From Mytilus trossulus (lineage: Eukaryota; Mollusca; Bivalvia; Mytilida; Mytilidae), in the NCBI RefSeq assembly GCF_036588685.1, contig NC_086382.1:59786987-59850986 (forward strand): a stretch of 64,000 nt of DNA, read 5' to 3'. Both the position numbers and the translations under genes were made by a program. Below are positions 41,701 to 47,985 of the stretch, in pieces (positions within the stretch are counted from its first letter, which is position 1; the number at the start of each line of letters is the position of its first letter). Under the pieces are notes generated by a model. The model was not told where the DNA came from and ran no database searches. It saw only the letters and a program-made list of their open reading frames with translations.

Positions 41701-44700
41701 TGATAAATTGGCCTGATGATTTTATTATCCGTAGTTATCATCTTCCTCTATTTAAGGAATAAGTTGTCGAGAGGATAAATATTACACGTCAGAAAACATA
41801 TAAGGTATTTGGTTGATATATTATGTTACTTACAATATGGACATCTTGATCCTGAGAGGCTCTAATTGTAAGTCGTCTTGGCCCTGTGTGTTTAATCTTT
41901 AAAGTTGACTGCAACTCATAATAACCTGATCTTAGCTCAATGATAACATCTGTAATAAACGTATGTATGTGCTACTAGTATATATATATGAACGTAATAA
42001 CAAGGACAATTTTCTAAGAACAAGTAATCACATTGGCATTTGATAATTTTTCTAAGTGATGACTTACACTTTACCAATATGTTAATGAGCTGTTGATTGT
42101 ATTACAGTCAAATTTGTATATAAGGAAACACAGACAGGAAACGCAAGCTCTATGATGAAATACCAATTTCTGCGAAATATACTTAATGTACAGGTGCTGC
42201 TAAAATGCTGCTATAGTGCGGTGACTGAAGGTAGATTTTTTGGATTTTAATCTCCCCACCGAACACACACCTATATAATATATCATTGGAAAGAGGAAAT
42301 CGTGTACTATAATAATATGCCTGTCGTCAGGACTTTGTATGGTCACAATTTTTTTAAATTGAGGTCAAAGGTTATATGTGAAAATCTGTGAAAATTTAAG
42401 AGGTTTCAATTTTGACATTTTTTTCTATTTCTAAACTCTACATAAATACAAACGATACTGTTTTGGCTCTATTAATGTTTGTTATTATACATAAACCTTA
42501 ATCATTAAGATTTATTTTATCAAAAAATCCTAAAACGACGTTTTATAAACAAAACTTCAAAAATTAAGTTTTCAACCTATAAAATGATTAGAGCACCTGA
42601 ACCTTTTGAAAAATTTCAATTTCAGGTAAAAATCAAGTGTCATGCAGGACAATACTTTAAAATTATTTTTTAAACTATCATATTGGGTGAGGTATCAAAT
42701 CAAAGTAATAGAACACTACAGTCAAATATGACCTCAAACTGAATTGCGGATACTTCAGGTTTTATCATAGACTATTCGTTGCTTTTGGGTTTTTTTCACA
42801 AGTATTACAGCTTCCATGTAGTATTATCTTTTGTTGCGTATTTTACTCTGTTTAATATCTATTACATTATAAGTTTTGTACCTATATCCCCCCTTTTTTC
42901 CTTGCAACGTATTTCAAAAGTATTCCATATAAAAAAAGAAGATGTGATATGATTGCAAATGAGGCAACCAACACTCCAAATGAGACATGAATTACCACGG
43001 GTTTCAACAATGAGTAAAATTTATACTGCGTAGTCTTCAATTCACGAAATGAATATTGTACAACCAACGAAAAATCTCTCGACCTGATTAATGTACAAAA
43101 TGAATCCGAAACAAAAAAATATAGTATATAGAAACATACGACAAACACTGCATTACCGTCTCGTGACTTGAAATAGACACAAACAGAATGTGGCGGGGTT
43201 TGACTTTTTTAAGGGCACGCCAACACTCCCCAAACCCGGGGGCTGGGACCATGTGTATCAATCCAACAAGCTCTATACCTAATCAACCGTTATCTCCATC
43301 ATCTTCATTTTCACCAACCGTCACAAGACATGTTTTTAATATTTCTATACATTTCACTCATGGCCACAGGTATGCACATGAAAGGTTCTGCTCAAAGCAA
43401 TACGTTATTTTGAGTTTTTCTTTACAAGTACAGACAAGGTATTGTAGGAAGTCCGAAGACATTTGTTCCCAAAGAAATACCAGCTTTAAACCATCCCTTT
43501 CAATTCATCCAAGATTTTACAGAGATCTTAAATGGGGTTATATACATTTTCATGGATCTACAATATGTCGATACCTGTAACTTGGCATTGCACACGGTCA
43601 TATTCTTCTCTGGCTGTTTATGACGTCTTTACACTAAATCCATTGTATGTTGGATTAGTACGGATTGAGTGATTAGTCTTAGAGGCATGTTTTTTTAATT
43701 AGTTGTTAGTGGCTTTGAACTAGCTGTCAGATAACTTCGAGTACTCTCAGATCTGTTCATTGTGTCTTTTTTTGTCGGGATATATAAGTACCCTGCCACG
43801 TCCACTTGTATTTTTTGTCTATCTGATGAGTTAAGCCTTTTTCAACTGACTTTTATAGTTCGTTCTTATGTTGAACTGTTATACTAAGTAGTACTGTCCA
43901 AGGTTAGGGGGAGGGTTGGGATCCCGCTAAGATGTTTTACCCCGCCACATTATTTATGTATTTGCCTGTCCCAAGTCAGGAGCCTGTATTCAGTGGTTGT
44001 CGTTTGTTTATGTGTGACATATTTGTTTTTCGTTCATTTTTAACATAAATGAGGCCGTTAATTTTCTCGTTTGAATTGTTTTACATTGTCTTATCGGGGC
44101 CTTTTATAGCTGACTATGCGGTATGGGCTTTGCTCATTGTTGAAGGCCGAACGGTGATCTATAGTTGTTAATGTGTGTGTCATTTTGGCCTTTTGTGGAT
44201 AGTTGTCTCATTGGCAATCATACCACATTTTCTTTTTTATATTAGGATGTCATCTGTCATCCATAATATGCTTGTATGCAAAGATGATGGGGAAACATTA
44301 TGCATGAGACGTACACACTATCTTGATTTCGCTCAATTTCATGGTTGGCAACACATTAGATAGCGTCGCACTCTAATTTAAGAAGCATAAAATCCATTGG
44401 CATTCAATATTTCAACAAGGTGTTTCGAACCAAACTCATGGTACATTTGTTAAGCCAATCCGAAATGAAAAGGAGTAAAATAAATTGGCCACACAAACGG
44501 TTGACGCAACTACGCAATTTCTTTGATGCCATTTCCTGAGAATAGTCTTGGCTATGCAGTTTCATCGAGTTACCATAAAATGAATTGCAATAAATACGAA
44601 GGCATTGACTGAATTGAAGTAGAAAGAGACAATTCTTCCGAAGTTGGGTATACTTCTGTAGAGTTTGTAGAGATGTCTTTTCTATTGTAAACTTGCAGCG

Positions 44701-47497
44701 GAATGACATATCTGTCCGTTATTTGTGTCTATTACATTTGACATTAAAATTTTAAGTTCAGTTTTCAATTGACTAGCAGCTGATATGGCATCTCAAATAG
44801 TTATTCTGCTACAAAATATTGTTATATTTGCATTGAACTTGTTGAAGTTGTTTGACAACTGTATTTCTATAGAAATCAATGAGTTTAGACTGTATTTTAC
44901 AAGTAAAATATTTTAAATTAGAATCAGCTGGAAGAATAGATCTACTACTAAGTAGTATATTTATCTAGTAACGGTGTCATGAGGAATGACCATTACATCG
45001 TTGTCAATTGCCAAAATAAAATTAATAAAAGCAGTATCGTGATCATAGATATCTGCTTTTTTTTCGTTTTTAGCAAATAATTTTTAATGCAACCAAAATG
45101 ACAGAGTGCTTGAAGTTTAAAAGATGGACGGGAAACTATTTAAACTTTAACTTTAACTTTAACTGACACCGTTAAAACATTCTTAATACGCTCATCTGAT
45201 TCAAACTTGAGTAGTTTTTGATCTTTCTAAAATGTTTTCTTGCAAAAAAATATACAAGCGCTCTAGTTGAACGTCTGCATTCTAGAACGCGTACACATAC
45301 CCGAAACTGAGGGACAACAGTCCGATAATTGTATGTCGTCATTACATATCAGATTAGAAGCTTCCTCGCTCTAAAAGGGGGAACAAATATGTTTACTTGT
45401 GTAACTTTTGTAGCATAATCAATGATAAACAGCCTGCACGGACTTCTGTAAATTTCGCATGAAACATCTTGATGTTCACCTGATCTAATCTTTTATTCAA
45501 TGCAGGTACAAAAATCGACTTTCCTATACAGGTAAATTGACTCAAAATTTCAGTCCATTTTTTCTTTTCTTTGCATAATGAGCACTGCATAAAATTTAAC
45601 AAATTTTGTCTTTTCTTTTGACTTAATGGAGCAAGTTGCAACTGACTTGACATATCACGGAATATTTACTGAAACTATCCGTCAATTATTTTGATTTTAC
45701 AATTAGACTTTTCTGACAAAGTAAATTTAATGTTTTATAACAAAAAAATCATAGAATATAAACAAATACAAACAAAGAATGTAGCATAAATCAGTGCAAA
45801 TATGTGTATATAATAGCAAAAAAGGTAGTAATATCATATCAGTTGAGAGCAAATTATTGACTAATACACAAAATGTGACGGAAGGCAAGTGATTAAGTTC
45901 CGTGTTGAAATTGAAGTTTTTTATTCCATTCTTTTTCGATTGATTTCTTAAGGGTTTTTTCATATTTTGGTTCCGAAATTTTTATCACTGAGTATTTTTG
46001 TGAAATACTAATTGCTAAAATTATTATGGGATAATTTTTATTACTACTATAAAGAAGAAACTAAAGTTTGTGTCTGAATTTGCAATTGAAATTCCCTCAA
46101 TTTTTAACAGTCTAAACTTCGCAAATTTTATAGATTATAAGAAAACGAAATACTAAATAGAATATTTCGATATATGAAAATAGCTTCAGGAAAAACTGTT
46201 TCAGTTAAATGTAAGCAAACATACACAATTTTTCATTTTGAAAAAGGGGGGTTGAAACTCTCCAATGTACTACTAGTCATTAAAACGACTATTTAGAAAA
46301 ATGTGACCGTACGATATTCTGACGACAGGGCAAAAACTAAAGAAGACATATTTGTCTTTAAGTTAAGACCATTTTTAGCCGTGTGTTATTTGGGGAGATT
46401 AAACTAGCGATCTAGACGACTTTTTACACTTCTGTCACCGCACTTAAAATTGGAAAGCTGAAATCGTATTTTGAAGTGTTAAAACTAGTTGGAGATACAA
46501 ATGTATATTGATGGGTAGAGAAAGTGATATATATTTGTTAGTTCAAATTCATTTTATGCATTTACATCATTTTTCTTTTCTTTTATTCGTATATATATTA
46601 GTATTTTTAAGATCCAGTTTACGTAGACAACGATCGGACTTGATTTTTAATATGTATGAAAAAATGCATATACATGTACTACGTAATCAGATAATTGGAA
46701 AGCTTGAAAATAAGTATATACTACCATCATACCATGTCATTCAGTGATTATGTTGTCAACATACGTTTTTCGTGTAATATACTTTTAGTGAGTCTATTGA
46801 AAGCAAGATAGGCATAAATTCGTCAGATGGAACTCAACACAACTAAACTTATTTATCAAGTTACCTTTATTCTTTGTCCCAGGTTCAACGATTTGTAAAA
46901 GTGCCTTCTCAATCGTACGTAAAGGACTAAAAATATCACGTCTAGAATATAAAAAAATGTAAAAACAATTAAATCTATAATCACTTGCAACACAGAGAAA
47001 AAAATAAATACACCTTAAAATTATACAACAGATGGCGTTAAAAAAACATGGCGCTTATATTCGAAACTCAGAAATTGACCCTACATGACAAAGTGATAAG
47101 AACGTTTCGTTTTGATACTACCCAAACCTTTACTAAAAAAAATACTCTTCAAAATTCATTAGATTTTTTCAGGAGCCACTAATAATGTTTCGATTAAGCC
47201 AAATCATTGGATCAATTCACAATAGTCCCTGTTTGTTATGTCCAATGAGAGTTTGCGATAAAATCAATGAGGATGAGACAGAAACCCAACTACAAAGAGT
47301 TATCGAGACGGCAATGGCAAGCTTGTCTTCATTAAAAGACTGGTTTCCTTAGATCCATATGTCAGTTTAAAATTGACCCCTACTAGTCCATAAAAGTGCA
47401 TAATTTAAAACTGTCTAGGCTACAAATTGAATATCTTACCCTCTATTGCTGTCAGATCCGTTAGGACTTACGAATATATGAACTGTTGTCAAGTCAT
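14671..47497 (-). CDS. Right-handed parallel beta-helix protein with C-terminal cysteine modules (spliced gene, 5' end not found)
   Basis: Twenty-two exons run leftwards and rebuild ~900 residues. The N-terminal part starts FVSPNGSDSNRG-RDIFSPLRTIEKAL, the usual opening of pectate-lyase-like beta-helix proteins. It continues with DVIIELRSGYYELQSTL, FENGKPLILARYPNK and SELDEPGEYYVDRERGILYV, then repeated helix rungs of the NxIxxN type (GNIIRNNHFHDI, AIIENNVFHD, NNIIRQNIFF) and NDLWSHRYPKLASI. The motif order matches secreted bacterial and invertebrate 'right-handed parallel beta-helix repeat' proteins, which bind or cleave acidic polysaccharides; activity here is not shown. Residues after ~640 form a separate C-terminal region with three modules C-x6-C-P...C-x10-C-G. 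Introns hold many mobile repeats. No initiating exon with a signal peptide was found upstream of 47497. Two junctions (exons 13/14 and 16/17) are irregular, so a damaged allele or pseudogene is possible, but the frame is open across all other junctions. Confidence 0.85.
15585..15698 (-). CDS. Beta-helix gene exon 21 (cysteine module 3, first half)
   Basis: Reads QIKVAGAGCWIKTQKCPTDN then SLQHMFYDSFGATYLRTG. It holds the first Cys pair (C-x6-C-P). Phase 1 both sides, acceptor ttcttag, donor GTAACA. Unlike modules 1 and 2, this module is split by an intron. Confidence 0.88.
16822..17037 (-). CDS. Beta-helix gene exon 20 (cysteine module 2)
   Basis: Reads AMTLGGNGCYFATYGCPRVK, SMASGFIRDAWAEQHVNGAH, DESACLSRALPQWRYCGNDP and AFPLASIYKPTG. 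Same C-x6-C-P...C-x10-C-G pattern. Phase 1 both sides; the exon starts after 'tataatag' at 17037, so the longer open frame to 17119 runs into the intron. Confidence 0.9.
17100..17330 (+). repeat. Solo copy of the retroelement-associated 3' repeat
   Basis: 'ttccggagcacatgagatca' through 'gtgattgtccctctggtatc' matches the reverse of 13745-14000, in opposite orientation, next to exon 20. A fragment of the same sequence is at 55720-55800. Confidence 0.65.
18078..18284 (-). CDS. Beta-helix gene exon 19 (cysteine module 1)
   Basis: Reads GCWFSFDKCPNHPAYEKAKR, PISTPFYRDMIAEMKDNSGT, DETICLNKVTEMISKCGNGS and SFAIIFGPTG. Cysteine pattern C-x6-C-P-x(n)-C-x10-C-G. Phase 1 both sides, donor GTAACT. I do not recognise a named domain. 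Confidence 0.88.
18575..18800. repeat. Diverged dispersed-repeat fragment ('ggcttcgagcatcactgaag')
   Basis: Resembles in reverse the 'cagatgcacatttcaacaat ... gatgctcgtagcc' repeat at 53.76 kb. Intron between exons 18 and 19. Confidence 0.4.
18818..18964 (-). CDS. Beta-helix gene exon 18 (linker)
   Basis: Reads LVKPALGYLSGIPPTHGTCR, LKSLAKPPVSIYLPDGSKPN and VLYNVSKTG. It joins the helix to the cysteine modules. It contains one Cys, and its 'SIYLPDGSK' resembles the module ends ('ASIYKPTG'). Phase 1 both sides; acceptor tttcttttcag, donor GTATAT. Confidence 0.82.
20353..20503 (-). CDS. Beta-helix gene exon 17 (end of the beta-helix domain)
   Basis: Reads VSDESSFYAPLYGNFKPICL, LKDFAAETSFPSPILPKDVG and PRYQIGPAIT. 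'DF.......P.....GP.Y.IGP' resembles the family's closing 'DFxLxxxSPxxxxGFxxIPxxxIG'. Phase 0 in, phase 1 out; donor GTGTGT is moderate, acceptor ttattatcag good. Confidence 0.82.
21475..21605 (+). repeat. Dispersed repeat, degenerate copy ('cattgaagacc / ccatttccattctca' family)
   Basis: 'gttgaagacccatcggtggt' and 'catttccattctcagttttt' match copies at 36.7, 41.0 and 47.9 kb. Confidence 0.5.
22380..22880 (+). repeat. Tandem ~170-bp repeat ending in a GACGGACG-type tract
   Basis: 'actaccttgaccaaaaactt', 'cactatcattttctgtgtt', 'ttggcattaaaattagaaag' and 'gtgtactaagtttcaag' recur two to three times. The block ends in a 'ggacagacagacaaacg' / 'ggacgcacagaccag' tract. The frame of 22506-22712 is repeat sequence. 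Intron between exons 16 and 17. Confidence 0.7.
23770..23801 (-). CDS. Candidate 32-nt microexon (exon 16b) of the beta-helix gene
   Basis: Exon 16 ends in phase 1 and exon 17 starts in phase 0, so an exon of 3n+2 length must lie between. This 32-base piece, after 'tttcttcaatatcag' and before GTAGAC, fits and reads GLWETIDFKQS. The family often has a W-x-x-I/L-D segment here. The implied intron to exon 16 is only ~70 bases, much shorter than its neighbours, and the usual NxIxxN rung is missing, so the true exon may be elsewhere between 20.5 and 23.9 kb. Confidence 0.22.
23871..23958 (-). CDS. Beta-helix gene exon 16
   Basis: Reads ILPYQNDLWSHRYPKLASIM then SDNKPGDPEG. 'LPY....W..RYPKLA.I....P..PEG' is strongly conserved in the family. 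Phase 0 in, phase 1 out (last base G), donor GTATGA. Confidence 0.92.
24120..24605. repeat. Rearranged, palindromic copy of the 442-bp SINE-like unit
   Basis: 24120-24432 matches the 6.6-kb unit from its A-box end onward in the same orientation ('gctagaccacacgaccaccc', 'gtactacagtacatgatata', 'tacatggctgtgtaca'). From 24436 the sequence turns round: 'gagggaagaac', 'agatctaacattgttgggtt', 'ttgtatatacataatgtaca' are reverse complement of the unit. About 24340-24432 and 24509-24605 therefore form inverted arms of ~95 bases. It lies in the intron between exons 15 and 16. Confidence 0.75.
25382..25528 (-). CDS. Beta-helix gene exon 15
   Basis: Reads NDVHVNIGGGRNNIIRQNIF, FNTSKYSMQIDARGHNGGGN and TYVLIGNLN. 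'H+NIGGGR.N.I.+NIF.N' is the family's most recognisable helix turn. Phase 0 both sides, donor GTATGT, acceptor tttacag. Confidence 0.95.
25670..27345 (+). repeat. Hairpin-ended repeat element with internal ~490-500-bp tandem units
   Basis: Starts near 'actagaggctctaaagagcg' and ends with a 30-base hairpin at 27313-27342, whose 13-bp arms (one G-T pair) surround TTTT. Three internal units share 'tgaccattttgg'-type, 'tatctctatctataat' and 'gggcagatagatcttgacca' motifs. Just before the hairpin is a GACGAC-rich minisatellite (27241-27300). A shortened copy is at 34288-34675. It lies in the intron between exons 14 and 15. No transposase seen. Confidence 0.75.
27241..27300. repeat. GACGAC/GACGG minisatellite
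   Basis: A locally GC-rich run of 'gacgacgg' variants standing out from the AT-rich surroundings; part of the 25.67-27.34 kb repeat. Confidence 0.85.
28293..28421 (-). CDS. Beta-helix gene exon 14 (non-canonical acceptor in frame)
   Basis: Reads RGNIIRNNHFHDIKRLVPGA, DVRGIMLDDQFSSAIIENNV and FHD, giving clear helix rungs. The 3' end has donor GTAAGT in phase 0. For GRDWAA of exon 13 to join RGNIIRNN in frame, the exon must start at 28421, directly after 'tttttttctg', i.e. a TG acceptor. Use of either nearby AG (exon start at 28419 or 28417) would shift the frame. Confidence 0.8.
28590..29215 (+). repeat. Two older copies of the 'acgcgcgtttcgtct' repeat in tandem
   Basis: 28590-28945 has 'gacgcgcgtttcgtctaaat' and 'ctgggctggtgatactctcg'; 28955-29215 has 'acgtgcgtttcgactacgtt' and 'tatgcctgggataagaaaat'. 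The two differ clearly from each other and from the 31.5-kb pair. Intron between exons 13 and 14. Confidence 0.7.
30128..30223 (-). CDS. Beta-helix gene exon 13
   Basis: Reads ENDHLFEYNHISKMCLEASD then CGGMMTGRDWAA. The 'NDHLFEYNHI' rung and the 'GRDWAARGN' continuation are family motifs. Phase 0 both sides with a strong donor GTAAGT. See exon 14 for the acceptor problem. Confidence 0.92.
31139..31311 (-). CDS. Beta-helix gene exon 12
   Basis: Reads GGDRKTLTPSRNEVSDNVIQ, NFGRVGYVGSDGIYCGGVGN and HIHHNILYRGSYTGIHWR. Helix rungs are 'NEVSDNVIQNFG' and 'NHIHHNILYRGSYTGI'. Phase 1 in, phase 0 out, donor GTATGT. The frame stays open into the intron on the 3' side, which explains the longer open frame. 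Confidence 0.94.
31506..32185 (+). repeat. Tandem pair of a ~350-bp dispersed repeat ('acgcgcgtttcgtct' family)
   Basis: The unit starting 'agttatcaaaaggtaccagg' begins at 31506 and again at 31862, 356 bp apart. The second copy stops near 'gataccctcgggga' (~32180). Both carry 'cagacgcgcgtttcgtctac' and 'actactgggctggtgatacc' (or close variants). Copies are nearly identical, so the duplication is recent. Older copies lie at 28590-28945 and 28955-29215, and a related subfamily at 53755-54070. Intron between exons 11 and 12. Confidence 0.8.
32333..32419 (-). CDS. Beta-helix gene exon 11
   Basis: Reads GSYGINTRGSNIKINQCYIR then NTDGGISILG. Rung pattern 'NIKINQCYIRN'. Phase 1 on both sides; the donor GTTGGA is weak but the frame joins exon 12 correctly. 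Confidence 0.88.
32943..33067 (-). CDS. Beta-helix gene exon 10
   Basis: Reads ISSSSANVVLEGFSIEACRQ then YGILASLVSKITLSKLQIQNTG. This gives the first clear helix rungs (VVLEGFSIE; KITLSKLQIQN). Phase 2 in, phase 1 out, donor GTAAGT. Confidence 0.92.
33560..33672 (-). CDS. Beta-helix gene exon 9
   Basis: Reads GEYYVDRERGILYVWPSNSV then PYKDTDKIYVSIVPTCLE. 'ELDEPGEYYVDRERGILYVWP' across exons 8-9 is the family hallmark. Phase 0 in, phase 2 out, donor GTAAGT, acceptor ttaacttgcag. Confidence 0.94.
34164..34258 (-). CDS. Beta-helix gene exon 8
   Basis: Reads GYYDASALSKGGNSKQGGYF then RFVNVMSELDEP. The '[FY].N..ELD.P' motif leads straight into GEYYVDRE of exon 9. Phase 1 in, phase 0 out, donor GTGAGT. 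Confidence 0.93.
34288..34675 (+). repeat. Short copy of the hairpin-ended repeat of 25.67-27.34 kb
   Basis: Contains 'catgacaaaattgtgttttg', 'attatctctatctataatga', 'tatctctatctataacattc' and ends 'gggccaggtgagataaaaag'. Intron between exons 7 and 8. Confidence 0.7.
35210..35985 (-). repeat. Dispersed repeat, ~750 bp, copy 2 (inverted relative to 8.4 kb)
   Basis: Reverse complement of the element at 8410-9180; ends with 'ggacccgcgatatcacgggt'. It lies in the intron between exons 7 and 8. Confidence 0.7.
36152..36252 (-). CDS. Beta-helix gene exon 7
   Basis: Reads YWSWSDRAYKVQHLDPKNKN then ITLSKPPLYGLKKG. The aromatic 'FWYWSWSD' run followed by a beta-rich segment is typical of the family. 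Phase 2 in, phase 1 out, donor GTATAC. Confidence 0.92.
36725..36900 (+). repeat. Dispersed repeat ('cctccggtgcgggaattt' family)
   Basis: Contains 'cattatcactgaactagcat', 'cctccggtgcgggaatttct', 'acattgaagacctgttggtg' and 'cattccccatttccattctc'. It lies in the intron between exons 6 and 7. The minus-strand 74-codon frame inside it is repeat sequence. Confidence 0.7.
37148..37257 (-). CDS. Beta-helix gene exon 6
   Basis: Reads GYINI... through ENDLWAHGF and a split Trp, so LARYPNK joins GYINI as the family's 'ARYPN.G[FY]'. The 'DLWAHGFW' segment continues into YWSWSD of the next exon. Phase 0 in, phase 2 out. Confidence 0.92.
37905..38045 (-). CDS. Beta-helix gene exon 5
   Basis: Reads VLQVRLSDVGVTNLGTLTDY, GYYIKRLAALEVFENGKPLI and LARYPNK. 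The 'E[LV]F.NG.PL.LARYPN' element is one of the most conserved stretches of this beta-helix family. Phase 0 both sides, donor GTAAGT. Confidence 0.93.
38615..38960 (+). repeat. Mussel-type dispersed repeat, partial copy
   Basis: Same motif order as 43780-44240: 'cctaagtcaggaatctgatg', 'ggttgtcgtttg'-like, 'ggccctttatagcttgttgt', 'gttgtctcattggcactcac'. It lies in the intron between exons 4 and 5. Confidence 0.65.
39050..39139 (-). CDS. Beta-helix gene exon 4
   Basis: Reads TGGKRILSSAFKRVTESMPL then QRLPSTSRNK. The family has a '[ST]GG.xx...F' element here. Phase 0 both sides, acceptor ttactcttcag, donor GTAACT. Confidence 0.85.
39321..41043. mobile_element. DNA transposon (non-autonomous?) with 24-bp perfect terminal inverted repeats
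   Basis: AGAGGTAACCGGTGAGATCA and four more bases at 39321-39344 are exactly complementary to 41020-41043. Similarity continues inwards ('gaacgta' on both sides). AGT flanks both ends directly (39318-39320 and 41044-41046), a 3-bp target-site duplication. The 1.72-kb interior has no recognisable transposase. It holds a short tandem repeat built on 'tttcatttgcgcca' (about 40040-40110) and G-rich runs near 39880 and 40450. It sits in the intron between exons 3 and 4. Confidence 0.75.
40040..40110. repeat. Short tandem repeat on 'catttgcgccaa'
   Basis: Three to four imperfect units of 'tttcatttgcgccaaaaa' inside the 39.3-41.0 kb element. Confidence 0.7.
41045..41225 (+). repeat. Dispersed repeat ('cactgaac ... 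cctccgg ... ttctcaatt' family)
   Basis: Shares 'attatcactgaac', 'acgcctccgg', 'attgaatacccattggtgac' and 'ggttgttgtctct' with copies at 36725-36900, 47855-47985 and 21475-21605 (same strand) and 47632-47770 (opposite strand). Confidence 0.65.
41834..41949 (-). CDS. Beta-helix gene exon 3
   Basis: Reads DVIIELRSGYYELQSTLKIK then HTGPRRLTIRASQDQDVHI. This matches the family segment with 'G-x-Y-x-L' and 'TG....TIRA' before the first helix turns. Phase 1 in, phase 0 out, donor GTAAGT, acceptor tttattacag. Confidence 0.88.
43780..44240 (+). repeat. Abundant mussel-type dispersed repeat (fullest copy)
   Basis: Runs from 'tataagtaccctgccacgtc' through 'cccaagtcaggagcctgtat', 'ggttgtcgtttgtttatgtg', 'ggccttttatagctgactat' and 'gttgtctcattggcaatcat'. 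Shorter copies lie at 34960-35200 and 38615-38960 (same strand) and at 14955-15100 and 32572-32720 (opposite strand), with end fragments at 3910-3960, 12882-12965 and 42935-43010. Confidence 0.7.
44404..45653 (-). pseudogene. Two collinear minus-strand remnant frames, possibly transposon-derived
   Basis: 45653-45393 reads ...NLLNFMQCSLCKEKKKWTEI... (C-x2-C) and 44709-44404 reads ...EMASKKLRSCVNRLCGQFIL.... Both are on the same strand, inside the possible inverted-repeat-bounded element. They faintly resemble the zinc-ligand N-terminus and following region of multicopy ORFs in bivalves. I do not recognise the family with confidence, and chance frames are possible. Confidence 0.22.
45140..45165. 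repeat. (AACTTT)n short tandem repeat
   Basis: About four units of 'aactttaacttt' type sequence in the intron between exons 2 and 3. Confidence 0.7.
46865..46941 (-). CDS. Beta-helix gene exon 2
   Basis: Reads RDIFSPLRTIEKALLQIVEP then GTKNK. The P-[LF]-x-T-[IL]-x-x-A motif directly follows SPNGSDSNRG, as in the family. Phase 2 in, phase 1 out, donor GTAACT. Confidence 0.85.
47440..47497 (-). CDS. Beta-helix gene exon 1 (first one found)
   Basis: Reads DLTTVHIFVSPNGSDSNRG. The SPNGxDxNxG motif marks the start of the pectate-lyase-like fold. Acceptor ttcttttag, donor GTAAGA; enters in phase 1 and leaves in phase 2. An upstream exon ending in phase 1 is required. Confidence 0.82.
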
Positions 47498-47631
47498 CTA
47501 AAAGAAAACAATTTACAAATGCAATGGAAGAGATATGTAAAAACAACTGTCTTATTATATCCGTGACTTTGTACTAGTCAGGTATAAGCTAATGTTGTTG
47601 TAAATAGATAAGACAATAAGGTCATCAATGT

Positions 47632-47985
47632 CTTACATAGAATTGAGAATGGAAATGGCGAATGTGTTAAAGAGACAAAACCCCGACCAAAGGAGGGAGA
47701 ACAGCCGAATGCCAACAATGGGTCTTCCATACAGCTGGAAAAACCCGCACCCGGAGGTCGGTTTTAGCTCGCTCCTAAAACAAAATGTATATTAGTTCAT
47801 GTATGAACAAATGTATGCTACTGAGAACAAAGCATAGAACAAGTTTTCAGGAATAGCCTTACCTCCGGGTGCGGGAATTTCTCGTTACATTGAAGACCTG
47901 TTGGTGACCTTCTGCTGTTGTTTTTCTATGGTCGGGTTGTTAACTCTTTTGATACATTCTCCATTTTCATTCTCAATTTTATTTA
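47632..47985. repeat. Two copies of one dispersed repeat in opposite orientation
   Basis: 47632-47770 ('ttgagaatggaaatggcgaatg' onward) is the reverse complement of the family, and 47855-47985 ('cctccgggtgcgggaattt', 'acattgaagacctgttggtg') is in forward orientation. Together they form a loose inverted repeat with a ~90-base loop, just upstream of exon 1. Confidence 0.65.

Larger units (their letters stand above)
42215..46444. mobile_element. Possible old DNA transposon bounded by diverged ~150-bp inverted repeats
   Basis: AGTGCGGTGACTGAAG at 42215 faces CTTCTGTCACCGCACT ending at 46444. Similarity continues inwards through 'ttaatctcccca', 'acacac', 'cctgtcgtcag' and 'ggtcacaatttttttaaat' for ~150 bp on each side. 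The 4.2-kb interior lies in the intron between exons 2 and 3. It contains minus-strand remnant frames at 45393-45653 (with a C-x2-C pair) and 44404-44709, plus other repeats. No clear target-site duplication is seen. It could instead be two separate repeat copies in opposite orientation. Confidence 0.4.

Noticed and set aside
43188-43580. 130-codon plus-strand frame
   Set aside because: No recognisable motif, lies in the repeat-rich intron 2, and composition gives no domain signal. Probably chance or a reversed repeat.
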